Source of the DNA: Bactericera cockerelli
Lineage: Eukaryota > Arthropoda > Insecta > Hemiptera > Triozidae
Length of the DNA: 64,000 bases
NCBI GenBank assembly: GCA_024516035.1
Contig: CM044963.1
Coordinates: 26,701,732 to 26,765,731 of the forward strand
Direction: 5' to 3'
Of this stretch, positions 13,201 to 19,364 are shown in pieces. The notes beneath the pieces were generated by a model. It saw only the letters and a list, made by a program, of their open reading frames with translations. It made no database searches and had not been told where the DNA came from. The first letter of the stretch is position 1, and every line of letters begins with the position of its first letter. Both the position numbers and the translations under genes were made by a program.

Positions 13201-16200
13201 TAAGTCATTGAAGAGTCAAGCAGAGGTGGGAACAGAGCCAGGACATTGTCTACGCCACCAGCCAGCTCAAGTCCATCCGGCAGGACCTTACGGTAAGTCA
13301 TGGGAGAGAATTCAATCCATTCGACAGGACCTTACGGTAAGTCATGGGAGAGAATTCAATCCATCTGGCAGGACCTTATGGTAAGTCATGGGAGAGAATT
13401 CAATCCATCCGACAGGACCTTACGGTAAGTCATGGGAGAGAATTCAATCCATCCGACTGGACCTTACGGTAAGTCATGGGAGAGAATTCAATCCATCCGG
13501 CAGGACCTTACGGTAAGTCATGGGAGAGAATTCAATCCATCCGACAAGACCTTACGGTAAGTCATGGGAGAGAATTCAATCCATCCGACAGGACCTTACG
13601 GTAAGTCATGGGAGAGAATTCAATCCATCCGACAGGACCTTACGGTAAGTCATGGGAGAGAATTTAATCCATCTGGCAGGACCTTACGGTAAGTCATAGG
13701 AGAGAATTCAATTCATCCGGCAGGACCTTACGGTAAGTCATGGGAGAGAATTCAATCCATCCGGCAGGACCTTACGGTAAGTCATGGGAGAGAATTCAAT
13801 CCATCCGGCAGGACCTTACGGTAAGTCATAGGAGATAATTCAATCCATCCGGCAGGACCTTACGGTAAGTCATGGCAGAGAATTCATTCCATCCGACAGG
13901 ACCTTACGGTAAGTCATAGGGAAAGTGATTTTGTTTTTTTTTTTTCAGTTTGTTAAAGGTGATTTATAGCCGTGATGATTGGAGATTTATAATATTGAAT
14001 GTTGTTTATTTCGAGCTTAAAAGAATGTTGTTTATTTCGAGGATCAATATTAATTAGATCAAGCTACTGTGGTCGGTTTCTGTTTTCCATTATTTTTTAT
14101 AGGGTTGGGTGGAAGAGATTGCCACATAGGCAATAACCCCGCCCTTTAGTTAGGACATATTTATGTTTATATATTATATTTTTCTATTCTCTTTCATTTT
14201 TATTGTATATATTGTTTCCATTTTTTAATTGTTATAATGTTGTTGTTGTTGTTCTTGGCTACAGCTGGAGGGTTGAGTGATGGTCTCCAGCCAACTTTAT
14301 TTCAAAGTTGGCTCGTCCTGAATCACATATTTCTATGTGCGATCAACCATCATGAAGACATAGACTTTTCTTTATAAGCCATTAAACCATTAGGAAACTG
14401 CAAGCTAACCTGGCTTGTAAGGGTTGGCTAGTCTTTTCTCTGTTTATAGTCTTCTAGCGAGACACTGGTCTTCTCCCTGTTTAACGTACTGTACCTATGT
14501 CTTTTTATATTTAATAAAGATTTTTTTAATAATTATAATAATAACCTGTCCGAATTTAATAATAATTTCATCCTGTCCGAAGTTCAATCCTGTGTCGGCG
14601 CATATCCTGCGAAAGTTTGGAGTTTGAATTTGCATTCAGTCTTACATGTTAACGTCTAAGGAATATGGTTTATTCCAGATGTTAATGTATCTTATGTACG
14701 GATAAAAAATATATATCTTGATTTGTGTGCCATAATAATAATAATAATATATTTATACCAATTAAAAAACATGCTACAGATAATTGATTATCTCTCTCCT
14801 CCCCCCTCCCCCCCTCCCCCCAGGTGCAAGGCATTCGTGACGCGCTCACCGTGCGCGTGTACGAGAGTCACGCGCGCATCGCCCTCGTCACGCGCCAGCA
14901 CGCAGAGTTCAACCAGTGCCAGAACCAGCTGCGCCTCCTGTACGCCGAGCTGGGACCCGCCAGGTCACCCAACCGGCGCGAGTTCACCGCCTACCGCATT
15001 CTCTACTACATCTTCACCAAGGACACCATGGGTGAGTGACCGACCTACGTAAATACACGACTTTCCTTGTCACTAAAAATAATATTATATAAAACTAGGA
15101 TTCTTTTCATTCTCTACTACATTTTCACCAAGGACACCATGGGTGAGTGACCGACCTAAATACACCACGACTTTCCTTGTCACTAAAAATAATATTATAT
15201 AAAACTAGGATTCTTTTCATTCTCTACTACATTTTCACCAAGGACACCATGGGTGAGTGACCGACCTAAATACACCACGACTTTCCTTGTCACTAAAAAT
15301 AATATTATATAAAACTAGGATTCTTTTCATTCTCTACTACATTTTCACCAAGGACACCATGGGTGAGTGACCGACCTAAATACACCACGACTTTCCTTGT
15401 CACTAAAAATAATATTATATAAAACTAGGATTCTTTTCATTCTCTACTACATTTTCACCAAGGACACCATGGGTGAGTGACCGACCTAAATACACCACGA
15501 CTTTCCTTGTCACTAAAAATAATATTATATAAAACTAGGATTCTTTTCATTCTCTACTACATTTTCACCAAGGACACCATGGGTGAGTGACCGACCCCGA
15601 CCTGAGGGAACTGGTGTGACACCACACGACTTTCCTTGTCACTAAAACTACCGGATTCTCTACTACATTTTCACCAAGGACACCATGGGTGAGTGACCGA
15701 CCCCGACCTGAGGGAACTGGTGTGACACCACACGACTTTCCTTGTCACTAAAACTACCGGATTCTCTATACATTTTCACCAAGGACACCATGGGTAGTGA
15801 CCGACCCCGACCTGAGGGAATGGTGTGACACCACACGACTTTCCTTGTCACTAAAACTACCGGATTCTCTACTACATTTTCACAAGGACCCATGGTGAGT
15901 GACGACCGACCTAAGTGAATGGTTACACCACACGACTTTCCTGTCATAAAAATAATCTTAATATAGAAAGTCAAAGTCACACTGACTGACTGACTGATCA
16001 TCGCTCTACAGCCCAAACCGTAAGTCCTAGGAAGCTGAAATTTGGTAGGTAGCTTTGTCTTATAGTCTAGATGTGCAATAAGACGGGATTTTTCGAAATT
16101 CCCACTACAACACCTGCCATTGGCGAAAAAGGATTTTTTGCTTTCACGGCCATGCCTCGGCCTGCAAAGCGGGCGACAGCCCGCTAGTCTTCATATATAA

Positions 16201-19200
16201 ATGTCAAAGTCACTGACTGACTGACTGATCATCGCTCTACAGCCCAAACCGTAAGTCCTAGGAAGCTGAAATTTGGTAGGTAGCTTTGTCTTATAGTCTA
16301 GATGTGCAATAAGACGGGATTTTTCGAAATTCCCACTACAACACCTGCCATTGGCGAAAAAAGGATTTTTTGCTTTCACGGCCATGCCTCGGCCTGCAAA
16401 GCGGGCGACAGCCCGCTAGTCTTCATATATAAATGTCAAAGTCACTGACTGACTGACTGATCATCGCTCTACAGCCCAAACCGTAAGTCCTAGGAAGCTG
16501 AAATTTGGTAGGTAGCTTTGTCTTATAGTCTAGATGTGCAATAAGACGGGATTTTTCGAAATTCCCACTACAACACCTGCCATTGGCGAAAAAGGATTTT
16601 TTGCTTTCACGGCCATGCCTCGGCCCGCAAAGCGGGCGACAGCCCGCTAGTATTATATAAAACTAGGATTCTTCTTCATAATCGTACATAATATGCACCA
16701 ATGCACCATTCATGCATGGTGTCCATATTGGAGGAATAGAGAAGATGCTTCTTTTAACTATCAATCGGATATATCAATAATATTACATATACCTAAACAT
16801 TTTGGATTTCTAATATGAACCTAATAACAAATAATTCTCTAAAAATAAGTCAAAGTCCGCCACTGGTGACTTAACGTAAGTGTTACCTGAAAGTCAGTGT
16901 CAAATTCTTAATCAGCATCTTAGAATCATCGGATTTGATATGTCACGACCCCCATCTACTAAGAATAGTAAAAATGTTTTTGATAGATTCCAATACTGGT
17001 TGCTAGGATAACTGTTCTGTTGACTTCAATTACTGGTTGCTAGGTAACTGATCTGTTGATAAATACTAATACTCGGTGCTAGGCAACTATTCTGTTGATT
17101 CATCTACTGGTTGCTAGGTAACCAGTCTGTGTATACTGGTTGCTAGGTAACCAGTCTGTGTATTCTGGTTGCTAGGTAACCAGTCTGTGTATACTAATAC
17201 AATCTGTCTGTTCCCAGACTTGGCCATGACGCTAGCCTCCCTCTCCCCGGAAGACAAGTCGGACCCCTGCATTAAATTCGCCCTCGCCATCCAGTCCGCC
17301 TGGTTGCTAGGCAACTACCATCAGCTCTTCGCTCTCTACTCGAATGCGCCGCAGTCCAGTGCGCACGTGATGGACCTGTTCCTCGAGCGAGAACGGAAGC
17401 AGGCGCTTCTGAGGATACTCAAAGCGTATGTATTGATGAGTGAGACTGGGTGAAATGGTTTTTCACGGGTACTCATTTCAACGTGATTTGTAAGAAAGGG
17501 ATTGGTTAAGAAAATGGGGATACTCTAAGCGTATGGTATTGAGATTGGGACGCGTGAAATGGTTTTTCCACGGGTACTCCATTTCAATGTGATTTCTAAG
17601 AAAAGGGATTGGTTAGAAATGGGATACTCAAAGCGTATGTATTGTGATTGGGACGCGTGAGAAATCGTTTTTCCACGGGTACTCCATTTCAACGTGATTT
17701 GTAAGAAAGGGATTGGTTAAGAAAATGGGGGTAGACAACAAAGTAATGGTTTTCCAAACTTTCCTATCAATATGTTTTATAGAAGATGTTCCAGTTGAAG
17801 AGTAAAAAATAGGCATTTTTGAGAATACTCAAAGCATAAGTACTGGTTGGGACCGGAGAGAAACGTTTTTTAGGTGTAGCATTTTTCAAGAAACGTATTT
17901 GTTAGATCTTAAATTCTTTCATTAGTGAGTGCAACTAGGAAATCTAGTAAAACATAAGTATTTACGTAAAGATTCATAATCACATGTTGTCAACGTTTTT
18001 CAATCTAATTGCAAATTAGTTTGGGGGCTATTTATCGTATTAGATAATCACAAGATTAATCTAGTAAATGAGGAAAGCTTAATCTAAAAAAAAGCTTCTG
18101 TTATTTTCTTCATAAATTTCTGAAAAGTCCAAGTGACAAATAGCATTGTGGCATTGACCATAGAAAGATGTTTTAATTTTCTGCTGTATCCCATTACAAC
18201 AGGCTTACGGTTTATAATTTACTTGTTTTCCTTTCAGCCTTTGTACTTGTGTGAATCATTTTGAAATAGCTTTTTCGATTTGGCGTTCAGTTTACATGCT
18301 TCAAATTTTGTCACTCAAACAAACATTATTTAGGTGTCACAAGTATTTGGACACCTAAATTTTTCGCGTGACTAAAGACACAAATGTTGTCTCACCAAAA
18401 ACGTCACTGAACTTTTTTGCTAGTAGTTTCTACACTCATTTATTATACAACCTCTCATTTTTCTGTTTATACATACTGGTTAAATACACTGCCAATTATG
18501 GACCCTATACTTCTTCGTAATGGGATCACATTGTATATACTTGGCGATTTTGTGATTTTATACTTAAAAAAAGGTAGAGATTTTATACTAAATCATTTGA
18601 ATTTCCAAAACTACTTAACCCATTTTCTTCAAATTTGTATTTGACAGACAGACACAAAACTTAAGTTGCTCAGGAGGTTATGAAACGCCCAGAAATATGA
18701 AAAAACTTCAAATCGGATCAATTTTTTTTTTATACATACAAAAAACGAACACAATACTTCCGATTAATAATATTAGAAATTTATCGGAAGTAATAGAAAG
18801 ATTAGTTGATGGCATGGACATTTAGAATTGTTACCTGCTGATGAGAGCAAATAGCTCGAAACAGCCCAGGTATGTCCTGTTCTGATGTTCATGTACATTG
18901 TACAACTAGAGAGAAACAAAGTGATCATATATTTAAAATACATACAATAGGAGCTGTCTGCCTTTGGTAGATTGCTAATACACAGCGAATTCCATCAATC
19001 TAAAAGATATTAAATTTCTCCATGTTGGAGGTTTTTCTACGATTTCTCACTTTTCTGTTGATACAAATTATTTTAATAAGACGTACAAAGCTATTTCAAA
19101 ATGTCATGTCTAATCTAACCTTGCTCCGTCTCTCTTGTGTGTTTCCTCTCTAGTTACCGTCCCACCGTTCCGCTAGATTTTCTCGTCAAGGAGTTGGCCT

Positions 19201-19364
19201 TTACGGCGTCCCAAGACGACACCGCCGAGTCGGCGGAAGACGCAACTCGCAACTTCCTGGTCGCTCTAGGCGCCAAGTTCGCGGACCCTGAGCTGCGGCT
19301 GGTGAACTGCGCACAGAGTCACACGGCGCTAGCCACGGCGCTTGCTACCGCCGTAGCGACCTAG
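322..19364 (+). CDS. LENG8: LENG8 homologue (SAC3/GANP family), 11 visible exons, 5' end outside window
   Basis: Eleven exons join with matching phase at every junction into 678 residues ending in TAG at 19362-19364: 322-420, 912-1221, 2037-2180, 3458-3745, 4828-4977, 7495-7691, 8648-8736, 9821-9955, 14824-15031, 17218-17425, 19154-19364. All use GT-AG introns. The N-terminal half is low complexity (polyQ, polyP, Asn and Ser runs, basic KKXK stretches). The C-terminal half holds the conserved blocks of the LENG8/Thp3 branch of SAC3/GANP proteins: a VGTC block, [43 protein letters not shown] and [13 protein letters not shown]. Family members are nuclear proteins linked to mRNA processing or export complexes, with a helical PCI-like fold. 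The first exon starts in mid-codon, so the N-terminus lies before base 1. Identification rests on recalled family motifs; exon joins rest on the sequence. Confidence 0.93.
720..810 (+). repeat. Dispersed repeat AAGGCTGTGAAACACTCATCT
   Basis: GCTGTTTCATGTGCC and AAAGGCTGTGAAACACTCAT recur at 7722-7835 (fuller copy) and inverted at 4325-4460. All three copies lie in LENG8 introns. Confidence 0.65.
912..1221 (+). CDS. LENG8: LENG8 exon 2 (proline-rich)
   Basis: The acceptor is TCTCTTGAAAG and the donor GCTTGAG|GTAAAA. It encodes [17 protein letters not shown], a proline-rich segment ([18 protein letters not shown]), and [19 protein letters not shown]. The first part of this exon and its upstream intron recur in inverted orientation in intron 5 (about 5180-5535). 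Confidence 0.9.
1498..1613 (-). repeat. SINE-1 fragment
   Basis: GAGGACTATCAAGTCCCC, TTCCAGCAGTAAGCCCAAGA and AATCCCAAATGGGAG match the inverted tail of SINE-1. Confidence 0.65.
2037..2180 (+). CDS. LENG8: LENG8 exon 3
   Basis: The acceptor is TTTGTTTCAG and the donor CTACCCTT|GTAAGT. The translation [19 protein letters not shown] followed by [11 protein letters not shown] is a helical block typical of LENG8 proteins. Phase matches both neighbours (AG|G on the left, TT|A on the right). Confidence 0.92.
2985..3310 (-). repeat. Dispersed repeat, CCAGCCAACTTTATTTCAAAG family
   Basis: It is an inverted copy in LENG8 intron 3. It contains GGCTGGGGGACGCTAAACAG, AACCCTTACAAGCCAGG and a CAA microsatellite at its right end (3279-3294). 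Confidence 0.75.
3458..3745 (+). CDS. LENG8: LENG8 exon 4 (Asn-rich)
   Basis: The acceptor is TTCTTCTAG and the donor GTAGAAG|GTGAGT. The product is low complexity: [17 protein letters not shown], an eight-Asn run, further NN/QQ tracts, and a basic end YGRKRRR that may be a nuclear-localisation patch (inferred). Confidence 0.9.
3838..4055 (+). repeat. SINE-2 copy
   Basis: CACTGGTAGTCAAGTGGTGA, GCGCTAGTCTGGTAATC, GTGCATGAATTTTTCCTCAT, TAATTTGAGTTTGTG and CTGGTGGTTAC are shared with 38727-38942. The head resembles a tRNA A box. Confidence 0.75.
4247..4330 (+). repeat. Decayed copy 1 of the exon 5 acceptor side
   Basis: GTACAGCAGCAGTAGTGGTG, ATAGTTCCAGCCAGGAGAGT, GATAGTAAGACTGCGGATTA and TATTCCTCTCAACAGTATTA diverge from exon 5 and lack the CT tract. 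Confidence 0.8.
4325..4460 (-). repeat. Inverted copy of the AAGGCTGTGAAACACTCATCT repeat
   Basis: GTGAGTGTTTCACAAC, GAAACAGGAGCTACTGTAGA, GTAGCCTGCCCATCCCGTAG and CCTCCCCTCTGATGG are the reverse of 7722-7835. Confidence 0.65.
4490..4615 (-). repeat. SINE-4 copy
   Basis: TTTTTTGTCGGCGCGGGGAT, TCAAAACTGGGACCTTCCAC is the inverted form of the head at 38570-38640. Confidence 0.55.
4615..4767 (+). repeat. Copy 2 of the exon 5 acceptor side with CT tract
   Basis: It is about 150 bp and tandem with the real exon start. It includes ACCTACAATATTTTCTATTG, the CT run, CTACAGCAGCAGTAGCAG and GAGGCTGCGGATTACATTCC. It has an acceptor but no donor before the next unit. Confidence 0.88.
4828..4977 (+). 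CDS. LENG8: LENG8 exon 5 (Ser-rich, acidic then Lys-rich)
   Basis: A long CT tract precedes the acceptor TCTACAG|CAGCAG, a NAGNAG-type site that could add or drop one or two Ser codons. The donor is AATAA|GTAAGT. It encodes a Ser run, [13 protein letters not shown] and a Lys/Asn-rich tail. Two partial copies of its 5' part lie upstream at 4247-4330 and 4615-4767; only this copy continues to a donor. Confidence 0.88.
5180..5535 (-). repeat. Inverted copy of LENG8 exon 2 and its upstream intron
   Basis: On the minus strand it reads AACTGTTCTTATTTTCTCTT, then GTAAGGCTTATCAAAAAAGC, AACGTGCCTAGCTTCGCAAA and GAATGGCCAACAAGCAAGTC. This matches 885-995 almost base for base. Weaker similarity extends through CCAGATTCGGTTTCAACC on one side and, after AT-rich insertions, CTACAGGTCATTTAACTTTG on the other. 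Confidence 0.9.
5798..5985 (-). repeat. SINE-1 copy, inverted
   Basis: It is full length: head TGTCCTGGTAGCTCAGTGG, GTGGGTTCGAAACCCAGCC (B box) and tail CGGGCAGTATAAAT, read on the minus strand. Confidence 0.85.
6718..7008. mobile_element. MITE with CACTTTGAG ends
   Basis: TTAA precedes the left end CACTTTGAGCCC, and the right end is GGGACTCAAAGTG. The inside has three CATGAGTAC(C/T)(A/C)TATATG repeats. The ends look piggyBac-like, but the right flank is poly(T) rather than TTAA. Confidence 0.5.
7495..7691 (+). CDS. LENG8: LENG8 exon 6
   Basis: The acceptor is CTCCCGCAG and the donor GGCGAG|GTGAGA. It encodes [12 protein letters not shown], a Ser/Arg stretch, then [14 protein letters not shown]. 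The RAARF block marks the start of the conserved half in LENG8 proteins. It is clearly more GC-rich than the flanking introns. Confidence 0.93.
7722..7835 (+). repeat. Dispersed repeat AAGGCTGTGAAACACTCATCT, fuller copy
   Basis: It contains CATCAGAGCGGAGGCATACT, ACGGGATGGGCAGGCTACAA, CACAGACCACAAGCGTCTAC and AGTAGCTCCTGTTTCATGGC. Confidence 0.65.
8648..8736 (+). CDS. LENG8: LENG8 exon 7 (VGTC block)
   Basis: The acceptor is TTCTTCCCAG and the donor ACTGCG|GTAAGT. It encodes [20 protein letters not shown] followed by [10 protein letters not shown]. The VGTC...K..FRLT pattern directly precedes the PCI-like region in this family. Confidence 0.92.
9024..9180 (+). repeat. SINE-3 copy (Leu/Ser tRNA-like head)
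   Basis: ATGGCCGAGTGAGTTAGCGC is A-box-like, CTGGGTTCGATTCCCAGC is B-box-like, and the tail is CTGTACTTGGCTGTTTGGGG, CTCGTGAGGAAAAATGAGTA. Confidence 0.8.
9584..9770 (+). repeat. SINE-1 copy (tRNA-derived)
   Basis: TGTCCCGGTAGCTCAGTGGT (A box), GTCGTGGGTTCGAAACCCAG (B box), CGGGACATGACAAGTTATC and the tail ATGGGACTTTAATAGTC, CGGGCAGTATAAAT. The best-preserved copy, 50 bp before exon 8. Confidence 0.88.
9821..9955 (+). CDS. LENG8: LENG8 exon 8 (APESSMVRP...SIRQDLT)
   Basis: The acceptor is CTGGTTGCAG and the donor CCTTACG|GTAAGT. It encodes [17 protein letters not shown], then [18 protein letters not shown] and IRQDLT, all strongly conserved in the family. Its last nine bases plus the donor are the core of a 44-bp array filling the start of intron 8. 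Confidence 0.95.
10040..10168 (-). repeat. 3' LTR of the RT-less element
   Basis: It is 129 bp and appears identical to 13018-13146. In element orientation it runs TGTAATATGT to AGACATTTCA and contains AATAAA inside GGAAATAAAAG, a likely polyadenylation signal. Confidence 0.92.
10169..12994 (-). CDS. Gag-protease-integrase polyprotein of an LTR retrotransposon (RT/RNase H deleted)
   Basis: One uninterrupted frame; the first ATG is at 12994 (an in-frame TTG lies two codons earlier). Numbering from that TTG, the order is: a Gag-like region (1-210), two zinc-knuckle motifs (213-248, including [13 protein letters not shown]), an aspartic protease with VDSGAS at 305-310, then directly a linker with the EATPKAM block, which in related elements follows RNase H. 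Next come an HHCC integrase zinc finger (510-545) and the integrase core with D574, D629 and E665 in DD35E spacing. The C-terminus has acidic DDADESLSE repeats and a Lys/Arg-rich end encoded by the polypurine tract. No YxDD motif or RNase H is present. The in-frame loss of about 400-500 residues left protease fused to integrase. Confidence 0.92.
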   Translation of the reverse strand: MSSVICNIKPFVCGGHESSIAQRWTRWIRSIELFFTAENIKDSKRKQAQLLHLGGEDLQNIWFALNVNEEEEKKDPYKYCSEKLNEIFNEKKSYTYERNVFRKMNQNDGQSTSQFVMRLKTQVKNCDPEHYGENEMIIDHVIEKSTSSELRRLLLKEGDKLTIEKLLEVARTLEQSENHARAIEGKLDPNYMISKVKEMHSKISNDRGQYCSKCGLSTHWKPDKSCPAQEARCLKCGIRGHYSRCCKNETNPKWHGYQKQVRQVELESDSSQDENNFSVFTVTSKSDMMNITLKGQVNIKFLVDSGASVNILDFDSWRYLKRKNPSLFYEETGRKLFAYGSDIPLPIIGKLKCDVSISNGTKLKNVKFFICQGNGVPLLSGETAKKLGILKIDIPINSVEGKSQPSPLSLEFVTPNSKPFDSSDHYVRWVSLEATPKAMSLEEIREHSQRDPRMSSLKQAIQCDRWPVELRKFELIKTELCIMDDMILRGTRIFIPPSLRKHTLSLAHEGHPGIVKMKQKLRTKVWWHNMEIDCENYCKSCHECQMVGNPSSPEPMKIVPMPESPWSTIAVDFLGPLPNGTYVLVVIDHYSRYYLCEFLTSITAKKTINTLWKIFSLFGLPKALISDNGPQFISRELRDFCIGNNIVQHLNTPEWPQANGEVERQNRTILKRLRIAQLNNEDLDNALRTFIFNYNSTPHSVTGKTPAFLMFAREFRDKLPSVESTYNVDPVAPDRDFQHKMKNKQYYDKHHHAKENNIKVGDTVLLQQNKTNKLCSRYDPEPYLVIAKNGTSITVRSQLTNKQYTRSISQVKKYINPSGFILRGSQSTPNDIFCEDNEDNNIINDADVRVPPGDDADESLSEDDADESLSEDDAGERAPEDDTSDLNNDNEDINESVQKEENCEELSDWQSAESSESYEDPKDEDWLPVQRQRKRKKKRKE
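13000..13016 (-). other. tRNA primer-binding site of the RT-less element
   Basis: On the minus strand, one base after the 5' LTR, TGGCGACGAGTAAAG begins with the TGG expected to pair with a tRNA CCA end. The tRNA was not identified. Confidence 0.6.
13018..13146 (-). repeat. 5' LTR of the RT-less element
   Basis: It is 129 bp, appears identical to the copy at 10040-10168, and is followed on the right by the target duplication GACCT, where the 44-bp array resumes. Confidence 0.92.
14255..14510 (+). repeat. Dispersed repeat, CCAGCCAACTTTATTTCAAAG family
   Basis: It lies in LENG8 intron 8 and starts at ACAGCTGGAGGGTTGAGTGA. It ends in GAGACACTGGTCTTCTCCCT, GTTTAACGTACTG. Confidence 0.75.
14824..15031 (+). 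CDS. LENG8: LENG8 exon 9 (SAC3/PCI-like core)
   Basis: A C-rich tract and CCCCCCAG form the acceptor; the donor is CCATGG|GTGAGT. It encodes [37 protein letters not shown] and [19 protein letters not shown], the most conserved part of the family. Its last 30 or so bases and donor recur downstream in a 110-bp array. Confidence 0.96.
15006..15955 (+). repeat. About 110-bp tandem array carrying the exon 9 end and 5' splice site
   Basis: Nine copies including the real exon end. Donor-like sites lie at 15032, 15143, 15253, 15363, 15473, 15583, 15689 and about 15793 and 15894 (the last two degraded). Each holds TACATTTTCACCAAGG, ACACCATGG and GTGAGTGACCGACC. The first five repeat units are nearly identical at 110-bp spacing; later ones are about 105 bp and diverged. 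All intronic copies carry ATTTTC where the exon has ATCTTC, so they descend from one variant copy. Confidence 0.93.
15956..16187 (+). mobile_element. Helitron-like element, tandem copy 1
   Basis: It is 232 bp, starts TCTTAATATAG, and ends in the hairpin GCGGGC-GACA-GCCCGC running into CTAG. It has no ORF, so it is non-autonomous. The CTAG end is followed directly by the TC start of copy 2. Confidence 0.7.
16188..16419 (+). mobile_element. Helitron-like element, tandem copy 2
   Basis: It is 232 bp, starts TCTTCATATATAAATG and ends with the same hairpin and CTAG. It is nearly identical to copy 3 and joined head to tail with both neighbours without spacers. Confidence 0.7.
16420..16650 (+). mobile_element. 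Helitron-like element, tandem copy 3
   Basis: It is 231 bp with the same termini. Left flank ATAAAAATAA and right flank TATTATATAAAAC rejoin to the 110-bp repeat unit with no target duplication. This shows clean insertion between A and T, as expected for Helitrons. Confidence 0.7.
16851..16970 (+). repeat. Dispersed repeat shared with 42010-42130
   Basis: GTCCGCCACTGGTGACTTAA, TCAGTGTCAAATTCTTAATC, ATCGGATTTGATATGTCACG and ACCCCCATCT recur at 42010-42130 with about 85% similarity by eye. Confidence 0.7.
16993..17197 (+). repeat. TGGTTGCTAGGTAAC repeats at the end of intron 9
   Basis: Six copies of an imperfect unit around GGTTGCTAGGTAAC plus a CTGTTGA or CTGTGTAT spacer (17 to 50 bp spacing) sit just before the exon 10 acceptor. 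The same word, TGGTTGCTAGGCAAC, occurs in exon 10 (about 17302-17316), so the array probably derives from the exon or shares an origin with it. Confidence 0.8.
17218..17425 (+). CDS. LENG8: LENG8 exon 10 (SAC3/PCI-like core)
   Basis: The acceptor is CTGTTCCCAG and the donor CAAAGC|GTATGT. It encodes [38 protein letters not shown] and [18 protein letters not shown], all conserved in LENG8. Degenerate copies of its end and donor follow at about 17523, 17624 and 17823. Confidence 0.95.
17408..17850 (+). repeat. About 100-bp tandem duplications of the exon 10 end and donor
   Basis: After the real GATACTCAAAGC|GTATGT, similar words recur: GGATACTCTAAGC|GTATGG, GGATACTCAAAGC|GTATGT and GAATACTCAAAGC|ATAAGT. 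They are separated by a shared TTTTTCCACGGGTACTCC and AAGAAAGGGATTGGTTA spacer. That gives four copies with progressive decay. Confidence 0.88.
17851..19153 (+). other. Remainder of LENG8 intron 10, no gene seen
   Basis: This is AT-rich intron. Around 18410-18780 lies a decayed dispersed-repeat-like segment with a T tract. No coding signal was found. Confidence 0.6.
19154..19364 (+). CDS. LENG8: LENG8 last coding exon
   Basis: The acceptor is CCTCTCTAG. It reads [20 protein letters not shown], an acidic stretch, [10 protein letters not shown] and a short Ala/Thr-rich tail ending in TAG. The family ends similarly after a SLPVSFLQ..LAF-type block. GC content drops sharply after the stop. Confidence 0.93.

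Larger units (their letters stand above)
9956..13925 (+). repeat. 44-bp minisatellite carrying the exon 8 end and 5' splice site
   Basis: About 19 GTAAGT donor motifs recur at 44-bp spacing, at 9956, 10000, 13156, 13200, then 13293 to 13909 (fifteen sites). Each unit holds CAGGACCTTACG|GTAAGT, the exon 8 end with its donor, then a GAATTCAATCCATCC spacer. One larger copy at about 13218-13292 repeats roughly the last 70 bases of exon 8. An LTR retrotransposon splits the array; removing it with one TSD copy restores the 44-bp phase exactly. Confidence 0.95.

Noticed and set aside
13152..13925. CRISPR-like regular array
   Set aside because: Units are contiguous 44-bp repeats without unique spacers and lie in a eukaryotic intron.
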